From an uncultured Bacteroidales bacterium (lineage in GTDB: Bacteria; Bacteroidota; Bacteroidia; Bacteroidales; WCHB1-69): a stretch of 64,000 nucleotides of DNA. Location of the stretch: positions 124,001 to 188,000 of the forward strand of contig CAJOFJ010000001.1 in assembly GCA_905233625.1 (NCBI GenBank). The letters run 5' to 3'. Each line of letters begins with the position of its first letter. Position 1 is the stretch's first letter. Shown piece by piece: positions 1 through 7,413 of the stretch. The translations under genes were made by a program, and so were the position numbers. The notes beneath the pieces are model-generated. The model saw only the letters and a list, made by a program, of their open reading frames with translations. It made no database searches and had not been told where the DNA came from.

Positions 1-329
1 CTATCGATGGCATTGTGGACTATGTGGGCTATCATCCTGGCAAGTATCTGATCGCCAAGCTGCCCAAATCTTCCACCGACAATGAAAACAACTCTGTGGT
101 GGTTAAACAAAACGAACAACGGGTGGTGTTATTCCGTCAAATTGCAGGTTTTGTAGCCCGTCGTATTGTCTGCTACGCCAAACCCGGCATGGAAGTAAAG
201 CAAGGCGATGAAATGGGAATGATCAAATTCGGTTCCCGTGTAGATGTTTTTCTGCCATTGGATGTACAGGTCGCCGTCCAAGTTGGGGATAAAGTCAGAT
301 CTAAAAAAAGCGTGTTAGCATACTTCTAA
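1..329 (+). CDS. psd: Phosphatidylserine decarboxylase, C-terminal part (5' end outside window)
   Basis: This enzyme converts phosphatidylserine to phosphatidylethanolamine at the membrane. Only the last ~108 codons are present; the frame is open from base 3, so an internal GTG at 15 is not a real start. The peptide DYVGYHPGKYLIAKLPKSS and the downstream FGSR are typical of the short Psd class. The Gly-Ser at 231-236 is the expected self-cleavage site, whose Ser becomes the pyruvoyl cofactor. It is followed 21 bases later by a glycosyltransferase gene on the same strand. Confidence 0.9.
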   Translation, partial: IDGIVDYVGYHPGKYLIAKLPKSSTDNENNSVVVKQNEQRVVLFRQIAGFVARRIVCYAKPGMEVKQGDEMGMIKFGSRVDVFLPLDVQVAVQVGDKVRSKKSVLAYF

Positions 330-350
330 GCGCATCAGTCCAAAAATTCA

Positions 351-2327
351 ATGAAGCTCAGCATCGTCATTGTCAATTACAATGTAGAACACTTTTTAGA
401 ACAGTGTCTGCATTCTGTTTATACCGCCTTGGAGGGCATTGACGGTGAAGTTTGGGTAGTGGACAACAACTCCGTGGACGGCTCGTTAGCCATGCTGGAA
501 CGCAAATTCCCGCAGGCCAAAGTCATCGCCAACAAAGAAAATATGGGTTTCGCCAAGGCCAACAACCAAGCCATCCGACAAGCGGAAGGAGAGTATGTGC
601 TGCTGCTGAATCCCGACACCCTGGTAGAGCCCGACACTTTCAGCAAATGCCTGGACTTTATGGACCGCACCCCAGATGCTGGCGGACTGGGGGTGAAAAT
701 GCTCAACGGCAACGGCGAGTTCCTGCCGGAGTCCAAACGTGGCCTGCCCGTGCCCAGCGTGGCTTTTTACAAGATTTTCGGACTGTCGAAGCTGTTCCCG
801 AAATCCAAGAAATTCGGTGCCTATCATCTCACCTACCTCAACCCTGACGAAATCCACTCCGTGGATGTACTTTCCGGCGCCTTCATGCTGATGCGCAAGA
901 GTATATTGGACCAAGTAGGACTGCTTGACGAGGACTATTTCATGTACGGCGAGGACATTGACCTCTCATACCGCATCACGCAAGGAGGCTATAAAAACTA
1001 TTATTTTCCAGAGACCAGAATCATCCATTATAAAGGCGAGAGTACCAAGAAGAGCAGTGTAAACTATGTCTATGTATTTTACAACGCCATGCGGATTTTC
1101 GCCGACAAGCACTTCTCGCAAAAAAACGCCAAGCTCTTCAACTGGCTCATCACATTGGCCATCTGGTTCAGAGCATCCTTGGCACTGCTATGTCGCCTGT
1201 TCCAGGCCATTTTGCTGCCCATTATCGACTTTGCGGCCATTTACGGCGGCATGTATGCGTTATCTATGTACTGGGATATCAATATCCTCAGCGCCCGTAA
1301 CAGCAGTTTTCCGCCTATTTACCGCAAAGTATTCATTCCGATATACATCCTGATTTGGATCATTTCAATGGCATGCTGTGGCAGCTATAAAAAACCTGTC
1401 ACCGCCGCTAAATCCAACAAAGGTATCTTTATCGGCACCGTGATTATTCTGCTGATATACGCTTTATTGCCAGAAACTTACCGTTTCTCCAGAGCGGTCA
1501 CCATCCTGGGAGCCATGTGGACTGTATTGGTGGTCAACCTCATCCGTTACATCATGCGACGTTTCAACATTGGCAGTGCCCTGTTCGGCGGCAAGGACAA
1601 ACGCCGTATCGCGGTAATTGGACAAAATGAGGAAGCCGCACGCGTAGCCGCCTTGGTGCGCGTGGTGAACAAAAAATGCGATTTCATCGGCATTGTCCAA
1701 AGTGAAGAAAATTTGGCAGAAGAGGCAAAGGGACAAGACAGCTTCCAGCAACTCGGACAACTCAACCAATTGCGTGACATCATTTCGATATACCATATCA
1801 ATGAGGTGGTTTTCTGCACCAAAGACATCCCCGCTGACAATATCATCACGTTGATGACGGAATTGCAGGACTGCCAAGTGGAATACAAAATCGCCCCCGA
1901 GGAAAGCGAATCCATCATCGGTAGCAACAGTATCAACACCTACGACGAGATTTACGGCGTGCAGGTCAACAGCATCACAAAGGCCAGCAACCGACGCAAA
2001 AAAAGAGCCTTCGACATCATCGTTTCCCTTCTGCTGCTGTTGTTCCTGGTTTTCGACATTTGGTTTGTCAAGCGGAAAAAGAATTTCATCCATAATATAT
2101 TCGATGTGCTGAAAGGGAAGAAAAGCTGGGTGGGCTGCCAAAAACTCGACGAGAGCGAGAACCTGCCCGAACTCCGTCCCGGTGTGCTCTACCCCACCGA
2201 CGCCTTCACCTTCAGCCAACCCGACCCCAGCCTCGTCCACAAAGTCAATGTTCTGTATTTGCAGGACTACTCGGTGCTCACCGACTTGAACATTCTGTAT
2301 CGAGGTTTCAGAGATTTAGGAAGATAG
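351..2327 (+). CDS. GT2 glycosyltransferase fused to a membrane region resembling a sugar-phosphotransferase without its catalytic part
   Basis: Residues 1 to ~240 are a GT2 domain of the rhamnosyltransferase-like type: SIVIVNYN at the N-terminus, nucleotide-binding VVDNNS near 36-41, and LNPD (86-89) as the metal-binding DxD equivalent. Several hydrophobic segments follow (~260-390). A Rossmann-like stretch (RRIAVIGQ, ~417 onward) then resembles the cytoplasmic domain of WcaJ/PglB-type polyprenyl-phosphate sugar transferases, and near 558 there is KRAFDIIVSLLLL, the usual entry helix of a bacterial sugar transferase. The catalytic DELPQL and GPRP motifs of that family are absent, and the tail is only ~100 residues. 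The GT2 part is therefore probably the active half. The stop is 3 bases before the MATE start. Confidence 0.8.
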   Translation: MKLSIVIVNYNVEHFLEQCLHSVYTALEGIDGEVWVVDNNSVDGSLAMLERKFPQAKVIANKENMGFAKANNQAIRQAEGEYVLLLNPDTLVEPDTFSKCLDFMDRTPDAGGLGVKMLNGNGEFLPESKRGLPVPSVAFYKIFGLSKLFPKSKKFGAYHLTYLNPDEIHSVDVLSGAFMLMRKSILDQVGLLDEDYFMYGEDIDLSYRITQGGYKNYYFPETRIIHYKGESTKKSSVNYVYVFYNAMRIFADKHFSQKNAKLFNWLITLAIWFRASLALLCRLFQAILLPIIDFAAIYGGMYALSMYWDINILSARNSSFPPIYRKVFIPIYILIWIISMACCGSYKKPVTAAKSNKGIFIGTVIILLIYALLPETYRFSRAVTILGAMWTVLVVNLIRYIMRRFNIGSALFGGKDKRRIAVIGQNEEAARVAALVRVVNKKCDFIGIVQSEENLAEEAKGQDSFQQLGQLNQLRDIISIYHINEVVFCTKDIPADNIITLMTELQDCQVEYKIAPEESESIIGSNSINTYDEIYGVQVNSITKASNRRKKRAFDIIVSLLLLLFLVFDIWFVKRKKNFIHNIFDVLKGKKSWVGCQKLDESENLPELRPGVLYPTDAFTFSQPDPSLVHKVNVLYLQDYSVLTDLNILYRGFRDLGR

Positions 2328-2330
2328 AAC

Positions 2331-3620
2331 ATGAACAAACAGATACTGAAGCTGGCTCTGCCCAACATCATCACCAACATCACTGTGCCCTTGCTGGGCA
2401 TGGTGGATATTGCCATTGTAGGGCATATCGGCAATGCCAGCCATATTGGGGCCATCGCTATCGGCACCATGATTTTTAATCTGATATACTGGAACTTCGG
2501 CTTTTTGCGCATGGGTACCAGCGGTCTCACCGCGCAAGCTTACGGTGCTGAAGATTGGGATGAGGCCATGCGCATCATGGTGCGCGGACTGTCCATCGCC
2601 GTCAGCGTGGCCCTGCTGCTTATCCTGCTGCAATACCCCATCGCACTGCTCTGCGAGCGGTGGATCGACAGTAGCGAAGAGGTTATGCAACTTGCTCTGC
2701 AATACTTCTATATCCGCATCTGGGCCGCCCCTGCCACCCTGGGCTTGTATGTGCTCAAAGGCTGGTTCATCGGCATGCAGAACTCCCAAACGCCCATGTG
2801 GATTGCCATCATCATGAACATCATCAACATTGTCTTCAGCCTGCTGTTTGTCATCGTGTGGAAGATGGGCATTACCGGCGTGGCCCTGGGCACAGCACTG
2901 GCGCAATACTCGGGTCTTACCATGGCCATTGTGTTTTGGTTCTGGAAATACGGCCATCTGCGTTCCCGGATTGATCTGCGGGGAAGTCTGCACTGGCAGG
3001 AGATGAAGCGCTTTTTCAAAGTCAACGGCGATATTTTCCTGCGCACCCTCTGTCTGGTGGCGGTATTCACCTTCATTCCGGCTATTTCCGCCTCCATGGG
3101 CGACAAAATACTGGCGGCCAACACCCTGCTCATGCAGCTGTTCACCCTCTTCTCTTACATCATGGATGGCTTTGCCTACGCTGGCGAGGCCTTGGTGGGC
3201 CGGTACACCGGCGCCAAAGACCATGACAACCTGCGTCTGTCGGTCAAATACCTTTTGCGCTGGGGCATGATTATCACGCTGCTGTTTACCGTCATCTACT
3301 ATTTCTGGGGTGAATTCATCCTGGCCATCCTCACCAACGACAAAAGCGTCATTGCCGAAGCCATGAGCTATATGACCTGGACGCTGCTGGTCCCCATCAC
3401 GGGCTTCAGTGCCTTTTTGTTCGATGGCATCTACATCGGGGCCACCGCCTCAAAGTCCATGCGCAACATCATGTTTGTGGCCACCGCAGGCTTCTTCATC
3501 GCCTACTACCTCTTCGCCCCCCGTTTAGGCAACGACGGCTTATGGATAGCCTTCCTCATCTTCCTCACCCTCCGTGGCGGCCTCATGTGGTTGTGGAATG
3601 GGAAGGTGATTACAGTATAA
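2331..3620 (+). CDS. MATE family multidrug/toxin exporter (DinF/NorM type)
   Basis: A 429-residue polytopic inner-membrane protein with about twelve hydrophobic segments in two similar halves, the size and pattern of MATE antiporters. The N-terminus (LALPNIITNITVPLLGMVD) is the conserved MATE opening, and the GTALAQYSG region matches the middle of the family. MATE proteins export organic cations or metabolites with Na+ or H+; the substrate here cannot be read from sequence. It probably shares a transcript with the preceding glycosyltransferase, whose stop is 3 bases upstream. It converges on the Fic gene. Confidence 0.9.
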   Translation: MNKQILKLALPNIITNITVPLLGMVDIAIVGHIGNASHIGAIAIGTMIFNLIYWNFGFLRMGTSGLTAQAYGAEDWDEAMRIMVRGLSIAVSVALLLILLQYPIALLCERWIDSSEEVMQLALQYFYIRIWAAPATLGLYVLKGWFIGMQNSQTPMWIAIIMNIINIVFSLLFVIVWKMGITGVALGTALAQYSGLTMAIVFWFWKYGHLRSRIDLRGSLHWQEMKRFFKVNGDIFLRTLCLVAVFTFIPAISASMGDKILAANTLLMQLFTLFSYIMDGFAYAGEALVGRYTGAKDHDNLRLSVKYLLRWGMIITLLFTVIYYFWGEFILAILTNDKSVIAEAMSYMTWTLLVPITGFSAFLFDGIYIGATASKSMRNIMFVATAGFFIAYYLFAPRLGNDGLWIAFLIFLTLRGGLMWLWNGKVITV

Positions 3621-3662
3621 GATTCCTTTTTTTCGTGACTTTTTAAATCGATTTTATTTATT

Positions 3663-4730
3663 TCATTGAATTTTTGAGTTCATAGCAAGGACGTGCCAAC
3701 TGCCATCATTTCGACGATCCAGATAGCCTTTCTTACGGAATCCTTCGATCTGCTTCTGAACTGCTGAACGGTTTACCGACAATAGCTCTGCCATTTCTGA
3801 GAAGGTTACAAATGGCTTGTCAAGCAAAAGAGCAAGTAGGCGTCCGCCATTCTCGCTTCTGAAATTGATTCGCTGTCCGTCATACCACCAGGTGCTCTTA
3901 TTAGCATTCCTGACCATGTCTATTTCGCATTGCATTTCCTCACACACCGTTTTGCGGAAAAATGCGAGAAACGAGGTAATCTTTCCTATTGCAGCATGAG
4001 CTCCGTCAGAAGGAAGCTTTCCGATTTTCTGGTCTGAACGGTGCAGTGCCTCCAGATATTCAGCCTTTTTGCGGTTGCGGATAACAATCATGGGCCATCC
4101 GTGATGGGCCATGATATAGTTCACCATCAGTCGTGCAATACGTCCGTTGCCATCCTCAAAAGGATGTATGCGTATGTAACGGTAATGGAATAAAGCAGCC
4201 AACTCCACAGGTGATAACTTTCCCTCCTGTTCAGCGGCATTGTACCAATCTACGAGGTCGCTCATCAATGAAGGAGTTTCTTCCGGATAGGCATACTCAA
4301 AACGGTCTCCATAACGAGTAATGACACTGTTGGGTCGGGTCTTGTACTGCCCTGCATGAACGGTATAACTAGTGGTGCCACCTCCCGGCAATTCACGATA
4401 AACGGTATAATCCTCTCGCAGAAGAACTTTGTGTAGCTGACGGATGAAGTTCTGAGTCAATGGCATACTTCTGTCCTGTACGGCATCTTTCACCATTTCA
4501 ACACCTACCTGACTAGCTTTCATGTCAACGAAGTCCTTCAGGTCACCTTCGCCGCTTACCTTGCCGAAAAGCAATAACAACTCTGTTTGCCCGTAGGTCA
4601 ACGTATTACCTTCAATATGGTTGCTGTTGAAGTTGTACTCCGTTATAAATTTATTACGCAGCAACTGGGCCTGCTTTTCGGGCAGTGGAAAAAGCGACTT
4701 CCATTCATTGTATATTTTTTCTAATTTCAT
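3663..4730 (-). CDS. Fic family protein (AMPylase-type) with N-terminal inhibitory motif and C-terminal winged helix
   Basis: 355 residues. The Fic core motif HPFEDGNGRIAR lies at 189-200; His189 is the catalytic base and the Gly-Asn-Gly-Arg loop binds nucleotide phosphates. An SNHIEGN segment at 36-42 fits the [S/T]xxxE[G/N] inhibitory helix, placing the protein in the self-inhibited class II. The last ~60 residues (FSEMAELLSVNRSAVQKQI) look like a winged-helix DNA-binding domain. Family members transfer AMP to target proteins; the target is unknown. The leader carries repeated GGTGGTAT-like boxes, so autoregulation by the C-terminal domain is a reasonable guess. There is no antitoxin gene beside it. 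Confidence 0.92.
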   Translation of the reverse strand: MKLEKIYNEWKSLFPLPEKQAQLLRNKFITEYNFNSNHIEGNTLTYGQTELLLLFGKVSGEGDLKDFVDMKASQVGVEMVKDAVQDRSMPLTQNFIRQLHKVLLREDYTVYRELPGGGTTSYTVHAGQYKTRPNSVITRYGDRFEYAYPEETPSLMSDLVDWYNAAEQEGKLSPVELAALFHYRYIRIHPFEDGNGRIARLMVNYIMAHHGWPMIVIRNRKKAEYLEALHRSDQKIGKLPSDGAHAAIGKITSFLAFFRKTVCEEMQCEIDMVRNANKSTWWYDGQRINFRSENGGRLLALLLDKPFVTFSEMAELLSVNRSAVQKQIEGFRKKGYLDRRNDGSWHVLAMNSKIQ

Positions 4731-4735
4731 AAGCG

Positions 4736-4834
4736 TACCACCTTTTATATGGGATATATATCACCTTACAGGTGCATTTTTTCAAAATTAATTGTTCATA
4801 CCACCCAATTAAGTGGGGCATATACCACCTTTTT
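4736..4834 (-). promoter_or_regulatory. Iterated GGTGGTAT-like boxes in the fic leader
   Basis: Read on the minus strand, four related boxes lie between the predicted start of transcription and the fic start codon: AAGGTGGTATATGCCCC (4815-4834 region), GGGTGGTATG (4797-4806), TAAGGTGATATATATCCC (4751-4768) and AAGGTGGTA (4736-4744). The first and third agree at 14 of 17 positions. Placement right after the promoter is typical of repressor operators. No factor is known; the Fic protein's own winged helix is a candidate. Confidence 0.5.
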
Positions 4835-4842
4835 CAAGACTG

Positions 4843-4872
4843 CAAAAATACAAAAAACTTTACAAAAACCAA
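4843..4872 (-). promoter_or_regulatory. Predicted Bacteroidota promoter for the fic gene
   Basis: On the minus strand TATTTTTG (4843-4850) matches the -7 consensus TAnnTTTG, and TTG (4870-4872) lies 19 bases upstream as the -33 element. This puts the transcript start near 4836 and gives a leader of about 105 bases. Confidence 0.6.
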
Positions 4873-5122
4873 CAAACCTTCACTACTTTAAATAAATTTG
4901 AACTTACCTGAATTCTCTGGAATTGTTGAAATAGCAGCTTGCACGCGGCATCAAAGCATAAAAACTTCCAAAATTCCACGTTTCCACCCTTGCAATTTTT
5001 GCAAAGTCCAAAACATTCACCACGCATTTTTTCCACTTTTTACACACTTTTGTCCACTTTCTGAACAAAAGGCGCAATTTATTAAATTATTGTTTTTTAG
5101 CAAATTAACTTAAATTTCGCTA
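4873..5122. other. AT-rich spacer holding a decayed copy of the ORF6N gene's 3' end
   Basis: No credible gene. Bases 4907-4942 resemble the last codons of the neighbouring ORF6N gene and the bases just past its stop (6115-6153). The final 15 bases (GAAATAGCAGCTTGC) are identical; the upstream part differs by a few substitutions and two missing bases. The rest is AT-rich with no other structure I can support. Confidence 0.45.
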
Positions 5123-5153
5123 TTGATTTTCTGTTTTGGATGTTGTAATTTTG
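5123..5153 (+). promoter_or_regulatory. Predicted promoter for the ORF6N gene
   Basis: TTG at 5123-5125, a 20-base spacer, then TAATTTTG at 5146-5153 (consensus TAnnTTTG). The transcript would start near 5160, which rules out an in-frame ATG-like start at 5123 and supports the ATG at 5174. Confidence 0.6.
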
Positions 5154-5173
5154 TGGGCGAAAACAGAGTGCTT

Positions 5174-6145
5174 ATGACAAAGGAAAACGGCAAGAATGAA
5201 CAAAAAGATATAGAACCGGTCGCAAATTGCGACCAGTCCCCGGAGGTCGTCACAAATTGTAACGACCTCGAAACAAATGACAACATATTCAGTCAAAGTA
5301 AAATAGAAAGCCTTATCCTTACTATTAGAGGAGAACAAGTGATGATTGACAGAGATTTGGCTGATTTATATAAAGTAAAAACAAAACGTTTGAACGAGCA
5401 GGTGAAACGCAATATTGAAAAGTTTCCTCTTGATTTTTGCTTTCAACTGAATGATTTTGAATTTGAGAATTGGAGGTCGCAATTTGCGACTTCCAATTCA
5501 GACAAAAAGGGAGTACGGCGCGCTCCTTATGCTTTTACGGAACAAGGAGTGGCAATGCTTGCTTCAGTTCTGAAAAGCGAAACTGCCATAGTAGCAAGTG
5601 TGAAAATCATGCGTGCTTTCGTAGCAATGCGTAGGTTCCTCGTCCAAAACGCAAATCTGTTGATTCGAATTGCATATTTGGAGAAACATCAAATTGAAAC
5701 CGATGAAAAGATTGATGTCATTCTCGACAAAATGGAACAAAACTCGCCCAAGCAACTTCCCGAAGCAGTTTTCCCTACAGGCTGTGTGTGGGACGCCTGG
5801 ACTTACGTTTCCGACCTCGTCCGCAGCGCCACACGGCGCATCATCTTGATTGACAACTTCGTTGACGACCGTGTACTATCCATGCTTACCAAGCGCGCCG
5901 ATGGCGTTACGGCCACCATCCACACCCGCTACAGCGAGCAGTTCCTCACCGATCTCAAGAAACACAACGAACAATACCCTATGATTGAGTTTATCCAGCT
6001 ACCTCAACGTCACCACGACCGTTTCCTGATCATCAATGATAAAGTCCATTCCCTTGGAGCCAGCATAAAAGACATGGGGGCAGGCATGTGTGCTGTCACC
6101 GAGATGGCGATTACCCCTGAAACCATACTGGGATTGTGGAAATAG
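5174..6145 (+). CDS. ORF6N domain protein with C-terminal phospholipase-D-like domain
   Basis: About 323 residues from the ATG at 5174. After a short variable N-terminus comes an ORF6N DNA-binding domain (MIDRDLADLYKVKTKRLNEQ ... FPLDFCFQL ... PYAFTEQGVAMLASVL), a family first seen in phage antirepressors and common in Bacteroidota. The C-terminal half has WDAWTYVSDLVRSA, IILIDNFVDD and HDRFLII, which fits a PLD-like nuclease or ligand fold often attached to ORF6N. Base composition breaks sharply within the gene: the lines from 5341 and 5401 are each about 32% GC, while 5881-5940 is about 63%. That suggests the gene was assembled from two sources. Three palindromes sit inside the coding region. 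Role unknown; a regulatory or phage-related function is likely. Confidence 0.85.
   Translation: MTKENGKNEQKDIEPVANCDQSPEVVTNCNDLETNDNIFSQSKIESLILTIRGEQVMIDRDLADLYKVKTKRLNEQVKRNIEKFPLDFCFQLNDFEFENWRSQFATSNSDKKGVRRAPYAFTEQGVAMLASVLKSETAIVASVKIMRAFVAMRRFLVQNANLLIRIAYLEKHQIETDEKIDVILDKMEQNSPKQLPEAVFPTGCVWDAWTYVSDLVRSATRRIILIDNFVDDRVLSMLTKRADGVTATIHTRYSEQFLTDLKKHNEQYPMIEFIQLPQRHHDRFLIINDKVHSLGASIKDMGAGMCAVTEMAITPETILGLWK
5218..5234. repeat. Palindrome 1 inside the ORF6N gene
   Basis: GGTCGCAA-A-TTGCGACC: two 8-base arms about a single central base, in the part coding for the variable N-terminus. Confidence 0.85.
5243..5269. repeat. Palindrome 2 inside the ORF6N gene
   Basis: A 27-base inverted repeat starting GAGGTCGT and ending ACGACCTC, with 12 of 13 pairs matched about a central A. 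Its core, ACAAATTGT, is a variant of the core of palindrome 1. Confidence 0.85.
5467..5499. repeat. Palindrome 3 inside the ORF6N gene
   Basis: A 33-base inverted repeat with 15 of 16 pairs matched; its core GGTCGCAATTTGCGAC is almost the same as palindrome 1. It lies in the segment coding for the conserved ORF6N domain (around QFATSN). Confidence 0.85.
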
Positions 6146-6191
6146 CAGCTTGCGCCAACCCTTGACGCCGCGCGCGTGGGCCATGCCAACC

Positions 6192-6238
6192 TTCTTTTCT
6201 GTGACTTTTTTCTGTGATAAAAAAGTCACGGAAAAGAA
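6192..6238. terminator. Long hairpin between convergent genes (first of three)
   Basis: Arms at 6192-6211 and 6219-6238 (TTCTTTTCTGTGAC then T-run, and its complement) with one mismatch and a 7-base loop. A-rich and T-rich arms make it usable as a terminator from either side, between the ORF6N and arcC genes. Confidence 0.65.
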
Positions 6239-6267
6239 ACTGCACTTACCGTCGGCTTGAATTTTTG

Positions 6268-6295
6268 CCAACTTTTTCATCAAGGAAAAAGTTGG
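6268..6295. terminator. Hairpin between convergent genes (second of three)
   Basis: CCAACTTTTTC (6268-6278) pairs perfectly with GAAAAAGTTGG (6285-6295) over a 6-base loop. Confidence 0.55.
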
Positions 6296-6322
6296 AGAAG
6301 AAAAAGTCGGCTTGATTTTTTA

Positions 6323-6351
6323 GTGACTTTTTGATCACAGCAAAAAGTTAC
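6323..6351. terminator. Hairpin between convergent genes (third of three)
   Basis: GTGACTTTTTG (6323-6333) pairs with CAAAAAGTTAC (6341-6351) with one mismatch; loop ATCACAG. It lies just past the arcC stop and shares the GTGACTTTTT core with the first hairpin. The sequence GTCGGCTTGA occurs twice in the same stretch (6251 and 6306). Confidence 0.55.
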
Positions 6352-6360
6352 GGAAAAAAT

Positions 6361-7299
6361 TTATTTTACAATTCTCGTGCCGCAGGCGGGGTTATCCAGC
6401 TGGCCGGCCTCGGTGATGATGCATTCGTGGCCACCATGCTCAATGTAATAGATGGCAGCACGCACCTTGGGCGCCATGGAGCCTTCGGTGAAATGGCCTT
6501 CGGCCAGATATTGCTTGGCTTCTGCAATGGTAATCACATCGAGAGCCTTTTCGTTTTCTTTCTTGAAGTTGATATATACCTTGGGCACATCGGTGAGGAT
6601 GTAGAACTCGTCGGCACCGATTTCAGAGGCAGTCAAAGCGGAGGCCAAGTCCTTGTCAATCACAGCTTCCACACCTCGCATCATGCCATTTTCTTCCACC
6701 ACAGGAATACCGCCACCACCAACGGTGACCACCACATTACCCTGGTCGGCCAGCTGTTTCACCACTTCAATATTGGTCACTTTCAGCGGCTTGGGAGAGG
6801 CCACCACTTTGCGCCAGCCATTGCCTTTGGGGTCTTCTTTGAAGATAGAACCCGTAGCCTCAGCATACTCGTCTGCCTCCTCACGGCTGTAATAGGGTCC
6901 AACGGGCTTGGTGGGATTGATGAACATGGGGTCCTCCTTGTCCACCACCACACTGGTCACCAAAGTAACCACGTTGCGCTGGATATTTTCCTGGGCAAAC
7001 ACATTTCTGAAGCCCTGCTCAATCAAATAGCCGATAGAGCCTTGAGTCTCGGAAACGCAAAAATCCATAGGCATGGGCTCGAGGTCGAAAACCTGTTTAC
7101 CAGCCTCATGCTGCAACATCACATTGCCCACCTGCGGGCCATTGCCGTGACCGATGACAAGATTATATCCCTGTTTGACGATATTGATGAGTGAGCGGCA
7201 AGTGTTGGTCACATTGTCAATTTGTTCTTTGTAAGTTCCTTTTTGTTTACTTCTGAGCAAGGCATTTCCGCCGAAAGCTACTACTGCGAGTTTTGACAT
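6361..7299 (-). CDS. arcC: Carbamate kinase
   Basis: 312 residues, the usual length. Carbamate kinase interconverts carbamoyl phosphate + ADP and carbamate/ammonia + ATP, normally the last, ATP-yielding step of arginine or purine fermentation. The N-terminal VVAFGGNALL, GHGNGPQVGN (about residue 50), VGGGGIPVVEE and DKDLASALTASEIGADEF segments match the amino-acid-kinase fold of this family. No arginine deiminase or carbamoyltransferase gene is nearby, so its carbamoyl phosphate source lies elsewhere. It is 115 bases downstream of the M13 peptidase gene on the same strand and may be co-transcribed with it. Confidence 0.95.
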   Translation of the reverse strand: MSKLAVVAFGGNALLRSKQKGTYKEQIDNVTNTCRSLINIVKQGYNLVIGHGNGPQVGNVMLQHEAGKQVFDLEPMPMDFCVSETQGSIGYLIEQGFRNVFAQENIQRNVVTLVTSVVVDKEDPMFINPTKPVGPYYSREEADEYAEATGSIFKEDPKGNGWRKVVASPKPLKVTNIEVVKQLADQGNVVVTVGGGGIPVVEENGMMRGVEAVIDKDLASALTASEIGADEFYILTDVPKVYINFKKENEKALDVITIAEAKQYLAEGHFTEGSMAPKVRAAIYYIEHGGHECIITEAGQLDNPACGTRIVK

Positions 7300-7413
7300 G
7301 TCTTGTGTTTTGTTTTGTGATTATTTTTTCTTGATTTTTCTCTGAAAAAAGAAATCAATGAGGACGAACAAAAGCCGTCCTCAATGAAAATATTAGATGT
7401 TAAAAGTATCCGA

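Noticed and set aside
1464-3224. Large minus-strand frames (1464-2240 and 2316-3224)
   Set aside because: Antisense to the GT2 fusion and MATE genes; no recognisable protein features.
3663-4730. Fic/antitoxin (Doc-Phd type) toxin module
   Set aside because: The inhibitory motif is inside the same protein and no small antitoxin gene is adjacent.
6331-7194. 287-codon plus-strand frame, rich in His
   Set aside because: Antisense to arcC, whose family motifs are complete; the His-rich composition is typical of an antisense frame.
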